Shown here one piece after another: positions 6,651 to 14,829 of a stretch of 54,071 bases of DNA. The position numbers and the translations under genes are program-made. The first letter of the stretch is position 1; each line of letters starts with the position of its first letter. The notes beneath the pieces are model-generated. The model was given only the letters and a program-made list of their open reading frames with translations, made no database searches and was not told the origin of the DNA. The DNA comes from an uncultured beta proteobacterium (GTDB taxonomy: Bacteria; Pseudomonadota; Gammaproteobacteria; Burkholderiales; Burkholderiaceae_C): contig CAJCCO010000049.1 of assembly GCA_903960915.1 (NCBI GenBank), forward strand, positions 1 to 54,071, given 5' to 3'.

Positions 6651-7915
6651 GCTGGCACTTGCTCCAAGTCAAAAGCTTTATGCAAAGCGCGTACCGCCAA
6701 CTCCATGTACTTCTCGTCAATCACCACCGAGGTTTTGATTTCAGAGGTGGAAATCATCTGGATGTTGATGCCCTCCTCGCTTAGGCAGCGAAACATTTTG
6801 CTGGCAATACCCACATGGCTGCGCATGCCAATGCCCACAATGCTGACCTTGCAGATTTTGGCGTCACCCGTCACTTCATGGGCGCCGAGCTTGGGGATCA
6901 CGCGTTCTTTGAGAATCTCGATGGCGCGTGCGTAGTCGCCCCGGTTGACCGTGAAGCTGAAGTCGGTTTTGCCGTCTTTGCTGACGTTCTGGATGATGAC
7001 GTCAACATCAATGTTGGCATCGGCCACGGCGCCCAAAATTTGGTAGGCAATGCCTGGGGTGTCGGGCACGCCCAGCACGGAGATTTTGGCTTCATCGCGG
7101 TTGAATGCAATGCCGGAAACAATGGCTTGTTCCATGTGTTCGTCTTCCTCAAAAGTGATGAGGGTGCCAGATTTGGCTTCCTCTTTGATATCAATGTCCC
7201 AGGCGGTAAAGCTGCTCAAAACCCGCAGCGGTACTTTGTATTTGCCAGCAAATTCAACCGATCGAATTTGCAGCACTTTGGAGCCCATGGAGGCCATCTC
7301 CAGCATCTCTTCAAAGCTGATGGTGTGCAGGCGACGGGCTTCGGGTACCACGCGGGGGTCGGTGGTGTAAACACCGTCCACGTCGGTATAGATCAGGCAT
7401 TCGCTGGCTTTGAGCGCGGCGGCCACGGCCACGGCCGAGGTATCCGACCCACCCCGGCCCAGCGTGGTGATGTTGCCTTCAGCGTCCACCCCTTGAAAGC
7501 CGGTAACGATAACGACCCGCCCAGCATCCAGGTCGGCACGCACGCGGGTGTCTTCAATCGACTCAATGCGGGCTTTGGTGTAAGAGTTGTCTGTACGAAT
7601 GGGCACCTGCCAGCCCGCGTAGCTGACGGACGCCATGCCTTCGGCTTGCAGGGCAATGGCCAGCAAGGCGCTGGAGGCTTGCTCGCCGGTGGCGGCCAGC
7701 ATGTCCAGTTCGCGGTGGTAGGCGTCGCTGGTGCGGGAGGGGGCCAACTCTTTGGCCAGTCCGAGCAGGCGGTTGGTTTCACCGCTCATGGCGGAAGGAA
7801 CAACCACCATTTGGTGGCCAGCACGCGCCCATTTGGCGACGCGCTTGGCAACATTGCGTATGCGCTCTGCCGAGCCCATCGAGGTGCCGCCGTATTTGTG
7901 AACGATCAAGGCCAT
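6647..7915 (-). CDS. lysC: Aspartate kinase
   Basis: 422 residues. Phosphorylates aspartate, the first step to lysine, threonine, methionine and diaminopimelate. The N-terminus [10 protein letters not shown] is the kinase signature; [16 protein letters not shown] and [13 protein letters not shown] complete the nucleotide and aspartate site. Two C-terminal ACT domains ([15 protein letters not shown] and [19 protein letters not shown]) give allosteric control. The frame extends to 7954, but ATG 7915 ([10 protein letters not shown]) is the family start. It is the last protein gene in a minus-strand run tilS-lysC, 23 bases after tilS, and ends in the tRNA-Ser promoter. Length matches the single-gene beta-proteobacterial enzyme. 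Confidence 0.97.
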   Translation of the reverse strand: MALIVHKYGGTSMGSAERIRNVAKRVAKWARAGHQMVVVPSAMSGETNRLLGLAKELAPSRTSDAYHRELDMLAATGEQASSALLAIALQAEGMASVSYAGWQVPIRTDNSYTKARIESIEDTRVRADLDAGRVVIVTGFQGVDAEGNITTLGRGGSDTSAVAVAAALKASECLIYTDVDGVYTTDPRVVPEARRLHTISFEEMLEMASMGSKVLQIRSVEFAGKYKVPLRVLSSFTAWDIDIKEEAKSGTLITFEEDEHMEQAIVSGIAFNRDEAKISVLGVPDTPGIAYQILGAVADANIDVDVIIQNVSKDGKTDFSFTVNRGDYARAIEILKERVIPKLGAHEVTGDAKICKVSIVGIGMRSHVGIASKMFRCLSEEGINIQMISTSEIKTSVVIDEKYMELAVRALHKAFDLEQVPA

Positions 7916-7938
7916 TGTATTGTTGAGGTGCGCAAAAG

Positions 7939-8889
7939 CTAGGGATTGTACCAATGCAAAACTTCGCCCTCACGCCTGACAAACCCCGTGCCCACCTTGA
8001 TCTGGATGCGGTGGCCGCGTGTGGTGCATGCGGCAATTTGGTCCAGCAGCTCGGTCAATTGCGCCGTGCTGGGAACATTCTGGAAAGCGTCCAGCAGCCA
8101 GTGGCGCAGCACATTGGCCTGGCGCGCACGACTTAAAGCTTGCAAGGATTTAATGGCTGGCGGGTTACCCACCAGGGCCAAGTCCTGCAAGGCCACGTCA
8201 TGAAGCACTTCTTGCGCCTGGGCTGCGTGGCTGGCACTGCGTGCAAAGGTGTCCCGAAAGTGGGGAAAGGTGGCCTCAAGCGCAGGCAGAAGGTGGGCAC
8301 GAATACGGTTGCGGGTGAACTGCTGGTCCAGATTGGTGGGGTCTTCAACCCAAGCCACGCTTTGGTCGCTGAGCCAGCCACGAATTTCACTGGCCTGCAC
8401 CTTCAGAAGCGGGCGGTGGTAGGTGATGCCCTTGCGTGTCCACGTGGCTGGCATTGCACTCAAGCCGGGCAAGCCCGCGCCACGGCTCAGAGCCAGCAAC
8501 AGGGTTTCAACCTGGTCATCGGCGTGTTGGGCCAGGGCAATGGTTTGAACAAGCCACTCACCAGCTTGGGGCGGGGTAGCTGCTTCAAAGGCTTGGTAGC
8601 GCGCACGCCGAGCCGCGTCTTCAGGGCTTTGGCCTGGCGCATGGCGGGCATTCACGTGCCTGACCAGCAAGGGCACCTGCAAGGTGGCGCAAAAGCTGCG
8701 GCAGTGACGCTCAAAGTCGTCGGCAGCGGCCTGCAACCCGTGGTGAACATGAAGCGCCTGCACTTGGCCGGGCCATTGGCGGGCGCAAGCTAACAGCAGC
8801 GCGGTAGAGTCGGCCCCGCCGCTGTAGGCCACCGTCAGGGGCAAATCAGGATGGAAGGCGCCAATGGCGCTGGCCAGCGTTGTGCTCAC
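7939..8889 (-). CDS. tilS: tRNA(Ile)-lysidine synthase
   Basis: 316 residues. Uses ATP and lysine to convert the wobble cytidine of tRNA-Ile(CAU) to lysidine so that it reads AUA. PP-loop motif SGGADS at residues 23-28 (VAYSGGADSTALL), followed by VHHGLQ and the LAQHADDQVETLLL segment typical of TilS. It is short compared with E. coli TilS (about 430 aa): the C-terminal domains are reduced, as in many Comamonadaceae. It sits between accA and lysC; the accA-tilS gap is 17 bases, suggesting one transcript. Confidence 0.93.
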   Translation of the reverse strand: MSTTLASAIGAFHPDLPLTVAYSGGADSTALLLACARQWPGQVQALHVHHGLQAAADDFERHCRSFCATLQVPLLVRHVNARHAPGQSPEDAARRARYQAFEAATPPQAGEWLVQTIALAQHADDQVETLLLALSRGAGLPGLSAMPATWTRKGITYHRPLLKVQASEIRGWLSDQSVAWVEDPTNLDQQFTRNRIRAHLLPALEATFPHFRDTFARSASHAAQAQEVLHDVALQDLALVGNPPAIKSLQALSRARQANVLRHWLLDAFQNVPSTAQLTELLDQIAACTTRGHRIQIKVGTGFVRREGEVLHWYNP

Positions 8890-8906
8890 GCCGGCCTTCT
8901 AGGGGC

Positions 8907-9884
8907 TTATTTGGCCGCGGCCTTGGTGTCGGTGAAGCGGCCGTAGCTTTGCAGACGGTCATAGCGACGATCCAGCAATTCCTTGACCTTCAGGTCTGCC
9001 ACCTGGCGGAAGGCATCGTTGAGCGCACGCTTTAAAAATGCAGCCATCTGCTTGTGGTCGCGGTGCGCCCCACCCACGGGCTCATTGACGATTTTGTCCA
9101 CGACGCCCAGGGCCTTCAAGCGGTGCGCAGTAATGCCCAGGGCATCAGCGGCCTCTTGCGCCTTGTCAGAGGTTTTCCAGAGGATAGAGGCACAGCCCTC
9201 TGGGCTGATGACTGAATAAATGGAGTATTGCAGCATCAGCACCTGATCGCCAATCGAAATGGCCAACGCGCCGCCTGAGCCCCCTTCACCAATGATGGTG
9301 GTGATGATGGGCACCTCCAGCTGCGCCATCTCGAAGATGTTGCGGCCAATGGCTTCGGACTGGCCACGCTCTTCCGCGTCAATGCCGGGATAGGCGCCGG
9401 GGGTGTCCACAAAAGTGAACAAGGGGAGCTTGAACTTTTCAGCTGTTTTCATGAGGCGCAGGGCCTTACGGTAGCCTTCGGGCTTGCTCATGCCAAAGTT
9501 GCGCAGGCCGCGTTCTTTGGTATCGCGCCCTTTTTGCTGACCAATAATCATGCATGGCGTTCCATTGAAGCGCGCCAGACCGCCCACAATGCTCAGGTCA
9601 TCGGCAAAATGCCGGTCACCGTGCAGCTCGACAAAATGGGTGAAGATTTCATTGACGTAGTCCAGCGTATAAGGGCGCTCGGCGTGCCGTGCAATTTTGG
9701 TGATTTGCCAGGGCGTCAGGTCGCTGTAGATGTCTTTGGTGAGTTGCTGGCTTTTCTTGGCCAGTTGGTCGATCTCGCTTGAAATATCAACGGCCGACTC
9801 GGTTTGCACATAGCGCAGCTCTTCAATTTTGTTTTCAAGATCGGCAATCGGTTGCTCGAAATCCAGAAATGTCTTTTTAGCCAA
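8907..9884 (-). CDS. accA: Acetyl-CoA carboxylase carboxyltransferase subunit alpha
   Basis: 325 residues. With AccD it transfers the carboxyl group from biotin carboxyl carrier protein to acetyl-CoA, giving malonyl-CoA for fatty acid synthesis. The N-terminus [19 protein letters not shown], the segments [29 protein letters not shown] and [12 protein letters not shown] are standard AccA landmarks. Full length for the family (about 320 aa). The upstream glycosylase gene ends 42 bases before the start, with AAGGAG (RC of CTCCTT, about 9893-9898) as ribosome site. Confidence 0.97.
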   Translation of the reverse strand: MAKKTFLDFEQPIADLENKIEELRYVQTESAVDISSEIDQLAKKSQQLTKDIYSDLTPWQITKIARHAERPYTLDYVNEIFTHFVELHGDRHFADDLSIVGGLARFNGTPCMIIGQQKGRDTKERGLRNFGMSKPEGYRKALRLMKTAEKFKLPLFTFVDTPGAYPGIDAEERGQSEAIGRNIFEMAQLEVPIITTIIGEGGSGGALAISIGDQVLMLQYSIYSVISPEGCASILWKTSDKAQEAADALGITAHRLKALGVVDKIVNEPVGGAHRDHKQMAAFLKRALNDAFRQVADLKVKELLDRRYDRLQSYGRFTDTKAAAK

Positions 9885-9926
9885 GCTGATACTCCTTAAT
9901 AACCATTCATTTGGGGCGCCCAGCGC

Positions 9927-10577
9927 TCAATACACGACGGGCAGCGGATCCAGCGAGCGCCAAATATACCAAGTTGCCACGCTGCAATAAGGCGCCCAGG
10001 CGGCGGCGACCTCACGCGCATCGCTACGGCTGACGGCATCGCCTGAAAAATAACTCTTGCTGATACCGTTGATTAGGCCTACATCGTCCAACGGCAACAC
10101 GTTGGGACGCATCAGGTAAAAGATCAAAAACATCTCGGCGGTCCAGCGCCCAATGCCACGAATGCCAATCAGCTCAGCAATGATGGCTTCGTCGTCCATG
10201 GCCTCCCAGGCTTTGACGTGCACGGTGCCACTGTCGAAGTGCAAGGACAGGTCAACCAGGTACTCCACTTTTCTGGCGCTCAGGCCAGCCGCACGCATGT
10301 CGTCCACCTTGAGCTTGAGCACATTGGAGGCGGTCATTTTTTTGGGCAGCAGCGCAAACCGATCCCACACGGTTTGGGCTGCCTTGACCGATATTTGCTG
10401 GCCTACGATGCTGCGGGCCAGCGTGACAAAGGCATCACCCCGGGTTTGCAGGCAGGCATCGCCAAACTGGGGAATCAACCGCTTCATCACGCGGTCTTTT
10501 TTCATCAGGTGCTTGCAGGCCTCCTCCCAATAATCGGGGGTGGACACGACTTCTGTAGTTTTTTTAGTCACAGCCAT
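9927..10577 (-). CDS. DNA-3-methyladenine glycosylase (HhH-GPD family)
   Basis: 216 residues. Base-excision repair enzyme that removes alkylated purines. The HhH-GPD core is clear: LARSIVGQQISVKAAQTVW, the hairpin LIGIRGIGRWTAEMF, and PLDDVGL, which contains the catalytic aspartate. It resembles AlkA/MAG-type enzymes without the N-terminal TBP-like half of E. coli AlkA. A TTG at 10589 is in frame, but ATG 10577 is the better start. It lies 42 bases downstream of cysS and upstream of accA on the same strand. Substrate range cannot be read from the sequence. Confidence 0.9.
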   Translation of the reverse strand: MAVTKKTTEVVSTPDYWEEACKHLMKKDRVMKRLIPQFGDACLQTRGDAFVTLARSIVGQQISVKAAQTVWDRFALLPKKMTASNVLKLKVDDMRAAGLSARKVEYLVDLSLHFDSGTVHVKAWEAMDDEAIIAELIGIRGIGRWTAEMFLIFYLMRPNVLPLDDVGLINGISKSYFSGDAVSRSDAREVAAAWAPYCSVATWYIWRSLDPLPVVY

Positions 10578-10619
10578 TTCAATACCCAATCCTGACCAGG
10601 GCTAACAATGCGCTGCAGC

Positions 10620-11996
10620 TCATGACACCGCTTCCCAAGTGGTGCCCGTGGCCGCGTCTTTGAGCACAATGCCCTGGCGCAGCAAGTCTTGGCGAATGCG
10701 GTCGGCCTCTTGAAAATTCTTGGCCGCCTTGGCGTTGGCGCGTTCCACTATCAAAGCCTGGATGGTGACCTCGTCCAACGTGGCGCCCGCCTGAAGAAAT
10801 TCAGCAGGGTTCAGCTGTAGCAATCCCAAGCACCCACCCAGCGCCTTGAGCAAGCCCGCAAGCGCCGCAGAGCGGGTGCGGTTGACTTCACCGGCCAGGT
10901 CAAACAGCACGGCAATGGCCTCGGGCGTGCCAAAGTCTTCGTCCATGGCAGCCTTGAAGCGCGCCGCGTAGGGTTGTGTCCAGTCAATCGCTACCTCTGC
11001 CGGTGGCACCAGGCTCAGCGCGGTGTAGAGGCGATTGAGCGCCTGGTTGGCGTCGTCCAGGTGCACATCGCTGTAATTCAAAGCCGTACGGTAATGGGTA
11101 CGCACCAGAAAAAATCGCACCGCCTCGGCCTTGTACTTGGCCAGCACTTCCCGAATGGTGAAGAAGTTGCCCAGGCTCTTGGACATCTTCTCGTTGTCCA
11201 CCCGCACAAAGCCGTTGTGAACCCAGAAGTTGGCCAGCGGTTTGCCGGTGGCGCCTTCGCTCTGGGCAATTTCGTTTTCGTGGTGGGGGAACTGCAAGTC
11301 AGCGCCGCCACCGTGGATGTCAAAGGTTTCACCCAGCGTGGCGCAACTCATGGCCGAGCACTCAATATGCCAACCGGGGCGACCCTTGCCGTAGGCGCTG
11401 TCCCATTTGGCGTCTTCGGGCTCTGCGGCCTTGGCAGACTTCCAGAGCACAAAATCCAGTGGGTCGTCTTTGCCATCAGCAACCGCCACGCGCTCGCCCG
11501 CGCGCAGGTCGTCCAGCGACTTGCCCGAGAGCTTGCCGTAGCCGGGGAATTGACGCACCGCGTAGTTCACGTCGCCGTTGCTGGACTGGTACGCCAGCCC
11601 TTTGTCTTGCAATTGGCCAATCAGGCTCAGCATCTGCGGCACGTACTCAGTGGCACGCGGCTCTAGCGTGGGCGGCTCAATACCGAGCTTGGCCACATCT
11701 TCATGCATGGCGGCAATCATTTCGTCGGTGAGGGTGCGGATGCTGATGCCCCGCTCTACCGCCCGCTTGATGATCTTGTCGTCAATATCAGTGATATTGC
11801 GCACGTAAGTCACCTGGTAACCACTGGCCTTGAGCCAGCGCTGCACCACGTCAAAAGCCATCATCATGCGGGCGTGGCCAATGTGGCAGAGGTCGTAAAT
11901 GGTCATGCCGCAGACATACATGCGCACGAGTCCAGACTCAAGGGGTGTCAGGGGCTCTGTCTGGCGCGACAGCGTGTTGTAAATGCGCAGGCTCAT
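10620..11996 (-). CDS. cysS: Cysteinyl-tRNA synthetase
   Basis: 458 residues. Charges tRNA-Cys. The class-I HIGH motif is HIGH (38-41, in [13 protein letters not shown]), zinc ligands include C29 and the later [20 protein letters not shown] segment, and KMSKSLGNF lies near residue 270. The C-terminal anticodon-binding region ([18 protein letters not shown]) is complete. Length fits the family. A good promoter lies about 110 bases upstream and is divergent from the TPR gene. Confidence 0.97.
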   Translation of the reverse strand: MSLRIYNTLSRQTEPLTPLESGLVRMYVCGMTIYDLCHIGHARMMMAFDVVQRWLKASGYQVTYVRNITDIDDKIIKRAVERGISIRTLTDEMIAAMHEDVAKLGIEPPTLEPRATEYVPQMLSLIGQLQDKGLAYQSSNGDVNYAVRQFPGYGKLSGKSLDDLRAGERVAVADGKDDPLDFVLWKSAKAAEPEDAKWDSAYGKGRPGWHIECSAMSCATLGETFDIHGGGADLQFPHHENEIAQSEGATGKPLANFWVHNGFVRVDNEKMSKSLGNFFTIREVLAKYKAEAVRFFLVRTHYRTALNYSDVHLDDANQALNRLYTALSLVPPAEVAIDWTQPYAARFKAAMDEDFGTPEAIAVLFDLAGEVNRTRSAALAGLLKALGGCLGLLQLNPAEFLQAGATLDEVTIQALIVERANAKAAKNFQEADRIRQDLLRQGIVLKDAATGTTWEAVS

Positions 11997-12108
11997 GAAT
12001 AGTGAAATAACGGCGAAATTCGGGTGATGCTAGCGGGGCGGCGCGGCAATGGCAATTGATGCATGGATAATACGAAGCTTGAGGGCTGTCCCAAGCGGGT
12101 GGGAGCCC

Positions 12109-12136
12109 AGTATATAGCCCTGCCAGCCCCATTCAA
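12109..12136 (-). promoter_or_regulatory. Predicted sigma-70 promoter of cysS
   Basis: On the minus strand -35 TTGAAT (12131-12136) and -10 TATACT (12109-12114) with a 16-base spacer. Transcription would start near 12102 and give a leader of about 105 nt. Confidence 0.6.
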
Positions 12137-12175
12137 GCACCAAAATTAATCGTTCGCCCACCCGCTAAAGTCGCC

Positions 12176-12778
12176 ATGAATGATGCTCGCACCTTGTTTT
12201 TAACCACCCTGCGGATGGTCTCGCTGGCCCTGGCTTTCTGGCTGCCTGCGGCCCATGCCGACGTCTACACCGATGTCATGCAAACCATGCGCTCTGGGCA
12301 GCTGGAGCAAGCAGCCAGCCAGGCAGACACCTACCTGCTGAACACGCCGGGCGACCCGCAAATGCAGTTTCTTAAAGGCCTGATTCAGCGCGACCAAGGC
12401 AAAACTGATGCAGCAATTGCCACCTTCACGGCCATGACGCAGGCCTTTCCCGAGTTGCCCGAGCCCTACAACAACCTGGCGGTCTTGCTGGCCAGCCAGA
12501 ACCAGATAGACAAGGCCCGTGAGGCCTTGGAATTGGCCGTGCGTGCCAACCCAGACTACGCCACAGCCCAAGAAAACCTGGGCGACTTGTATGCCAAACT
12601 GGCCAGCCTGGCCTACGTCCGCGCCCTGCAGCTTGAGCCAGGCAACGCCGCCCTGGCGCCCAAGCTGGCGCTCATACGGCAGCTGCTCACGGGCGGGGCC
12701 AAACCGAATGCGCAGCCACTCACATCCTCCCCCAGCAACCCCAGCTTGCAGGCCCCGGCCCCAGCAACTAAGCCTTGA
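12176..12778 (+). CDS. Exported tetratricopeptide-repeat protein
   Basis: 200 residues. A signal peptide ([18 protein letters not shown], about residues 9-27) precedes two to three TPR units ([58 protein letters not shown] and [18 protein letters not shown]). The C-terminus is Pro/Ser/Ala-rich. TPR proteins are scaffolds for protein contacts, here in the periplasm. Its stop overlaps the start of the next cyclophilin gene by one base (TGATG), so it may be co-translated with it and assist folding or envelope assembly. The specific partner is unknown. Confidence 0.85.
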   Translation: MNDARTLFLTTLRMVSLALAFWLPAAHADVYTDVMQTMRSGQLEQAASQADTYLLNTPGDPQMQFLKGLIQRDQGKTDAAIATFTAMTQAFPELPEPYNNLAVLLASQNQIDKAREALELAVRANPDYATAQENLGDLYAKLASLAYVRALQLEPGNAALAPKLALIRQLLTGGAKPNAQPLTSSPSNPSLQAPAPATKP

Positions 12779-13479
12779 TGAAAGCTCGCCCCTTGAAATT
12801 CACTCTTTTTTCACCCTCCCGCCTGTTTTCGTTGGCTGTCTGCGCCCTGCTGGGTGCGGTTTTGCCAGCCTCGGCCCAAGAAGCACCCCGGGTTAAATTC
12901 ACCACCACAGCCGGTGAATTCGTCGTCGAGGTCTACCCCGACAAGGCGCCCAAGACCGTGGAGAATTTTTTGCAATACGTGAAAGACAAGCACTACGACG
13001 GCACGATCTTTCACCGTGTCATTGAAAACTTCATGCTGCAAGGTGGCGGCTTTGATGCCAAGTTCACCGAGAGAAAAACGCGTGCTCCGGTCGTCCATGA
13101 GGGACGTGAAGCCCTGTCCAAGGGCGGCCCGAAAAATGTAGTGGGCACGCTGGCCATGGCGCGCACCAACGACCCGCAGTCGGCCACCGCGCAGTTCTTT
13201 ATCAACGTCAAGGACAACGGCTTTTTAGATCCAACCTTAATCCCGCCAGGGGATCCAGTGCCCCGGTTTGAATACCAGGGCCGGATATATGAAAATACCC
13301 CTCGTGCCAATTTGGTGAATGCACCCCAATTGTTTGGCTACACGGTTTTTGGCAAGGTGGTCAGCGGTATGGAGGTGATCCAAAAAATCAAGGTCACCCC
13401 TACCGGTGCTGGAGGCCCCTTTCCATCAGACGTGCCAAAAACCACGGTTCTTATTTTGTCCGCAACTCTTTCTAAATAA
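12778..13479 (+). CDS. ppiA: Periplasmic peptidyl-prolyl cis-trans isomerase (cyclophilin)
   Basis: 233 residues. Cyclophilin that catalyses cis-trans isomerisation of prolyl bonds. An N-terminal signal peptide ending near [10 protein letters not shown] marks it as exported. The catalytic landmarks [37 protein letters not shown] and [15 protein letters not shown] are present. An insertion of about 25 residues ([20 protein letters not shown]) before the last strand is an unusual extra loop compared with PpiA of E. coli. Start ATG 12778 overlaps the TPR stop. It is followed after 3 bases by the cytosolic paralogue. Confidence 0.93.
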   Translation: MKARPLKFTLFSPSRLFSLAVCALLGAVLPASAQEAPRVKFTTTAGEFVVEVYPDKAPKTVENFLQYVKDKHYDGTIFHRVIENFMLQGGGFDAKFTERKTRAPVVHEGREALSKGGPKNVVGTLAMARTNDPQSATAQFFINVKDNGFLDPTLIPPGDPVPRFEYQGRIYENTPRANLVNAPQLFGYTVFGKVVSGMEVIQKIKVTPTGAGGPFPSDVPKTTVLILSATLSK

Positions 13480-13482
13480 ATC

Positions 13483-13989
13483 ATGAGCAATCCGCAAGTC
13501 GAACTCCACATTGCCAAACTTGGCGTCATCACGGTTGAACTGGACTTGGAGAAAGCACCCAAGTCAACCGCCAACTTTTTGAGCTACGTAGAAAGTGGCC
13601 ACTACGACAACACCATTTTTCACCGTGTGATTCCTGGATTTATGGTCCAGGGCGGTGGCTTTGAAGCTGGCATGAAACAAAAGCCCACGGGCGAGCATAT
13701 TGCCAACGAAGCCAACAACGGCCTGAAAAACAAACACTACACCCTGGCCATGGCGCGTACCAGCGACCCCCACTCGGCCACTGCCCAGTTTTTCATCAAC
13801 GTGGCCGATAACGACTTTCTGAACCACACCGCTATCTCAGCCCAAGGCTGGGGATATGCCGTGTTTGGCAAAGTTACAGCGGGTCAAGAAATCGTGGACA
13901 AGATGGCAGCGGTCACAACCGGTCGCCAGGGCTACCACGATGACGTGCCCGTGGAAGATGTGATGATCGAGAAGGCTGTGGTCATCTGA
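13483..13989 (+). CDS. ppiB: Cytosolic peptidyl-prolyl cis-trans isomerase
   Basis: 168 residues with no signal peptide, so it acts in the cytoplasm on proline bonds during folding. Landmarks [39 protein letters not shown] and [17 protein letters not shown] match PpiB. It lies between ppiA and lpxH, one base before the lpxH ATG. This adjacency (ppiB then lpxH) is common in beta- and gammaproteobacteria. The pair ppiA-ppiB probably arose by tandem duplication. Confidence 0.96.
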   Translation: MSNPQVELHIAKLGVITVELDLEKAPKSTANFLSYVESGHYDNTIFHRVIPGFMVQGGGFEAGMKQKPTGEHIANEANNGLKNKHYTLAMARTSDPHSATAQFFINVADNDFLNHTAISAQGWGYAVFGKVTAGQEIVDKMAAVTTGRQGYHDDVPVEDVMIEKAVVI

Positions 13990-13990
13990 C

Positions 13991-14818
13991 ATGCAGCCCA
14001 CCGCGCCCCGGTCGTCCGCACAGTCCGTGACGGCGACCTGGCCGGTTCTTGAGGCGCCCCCTGCCTGGCGCCACATTGATTTCATCTCCGACCTGCATTT
14101 ACAGGCCAGCGAGCCCGCCACCTGGGCCGCTTGGCAGCAGTACATGCACAGCACAACGGCTGACGCCCTGTTCATTCTGGGTGACCTGTTTGAGGTGTGG
14201 GTGGGTGACGATGTGTTGAACACCAGCGATGGGTTCGAGTCGCGTTGCGTCGCTGTGCTTCAAGCTACAAGCGCACGCATGCCGGTGTTTTTTATGCGCG
14301 GTAACCGCGACTTTTTGGTGGGCTCTGACCTGGCTAAGCGCGCAGGCCTGACGCTGTTGGATGACCCCACTGTGTTGGCCTTTGCAGGCCAGCGCTGGCT
14401 GCTGTCGCACGGCGACGCGCTGTGTCTACAAGATGTGGCGTACATGAAGTTTCGAGCAGAGGTGCGCGGCCCTGCTTGGCAACAGGCTTTTTTGGCCCGC
14501 CCGCTGGCCGAGCGACAGGCCCTGGCCCGCGAGTTGCGGTCGCAAAGCGAGCAGCGCAAAACACTGAACAACACCTTTATTGATCTTGACGCGCAAGCCT
14601 GCAAAGACTGGCTGATGACCGCGCAATCGAACACGCTGATTCACGGCCACACCCACCAGATGGCCGAGCATCCGCTGGGCAACGGCATGCAACGCATTGT
14701 CCTGAGTGACTGGGAACTCGACGCCCTGCCCGCCCGGGGCGAAGTGTTGCGCTTAAGTGCAGAGGCCTCCAAAGCCTCGTGCAGCCTGAACAGGCTGCCC
14801 CTTGCTCGGGCAGCCTGA
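13991..14818 (+). CDS. lpxH: UDP-2,3-diacylglucosamine diphosphatase
   Basis: 275 residues. Cleaves UDP-2,3-diacylglucosamine to lipid X in lipid A synthesis, at the inner membrane's cytoplasmic face. Calcineurin-type metal motifs are visible: ISDLHLQ, LGDLFEVWVGDD, MRGNRDFLVG, LSHGDALC and the closing HGHTHQMAE. It is longer than E. coli LpxH (240 aa), with about 20 extra residues at each end. It begins two bases after the ppiB stop, suggesting an operon, and ends 11 bases from the convergent DUF349 gene. Confidence 0.94.
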   Translation: MQPTAPRSSAQSVTATWPVLEAPPAWRHIDFISDLHLQASEPATWAAWQQYMHSTTADALFILGDLFEVWVGDDVLNTSDGFESRCVAVLQATSARMPVFFMRGNRDFLVGSDLAKRAGLTLLDDPTVLAFAGQRWLLSHGDALCLQDVAYMKFRAEVRGPAWQQAFLARPLAERQALARELRSQSEQRKTLNNTFIDLDAQACKDWLMTAQSNTLIHGHTHQMAEHPLGNGMQRIVLSDWELDALPARGEVLRLSAEASKASCSLNRLPLARAA

Positions 14819-14829
14819 GTGCTGACAAC

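Noticed and set aside
6815..7942. 375-aa plus-strand frame opposite lysC
   Set aside because: Mirror of the lysC coding strand; no ribosome site and no domain pattern, Gly/His/Val-rich as expected from antisense of a GC-rich gene.
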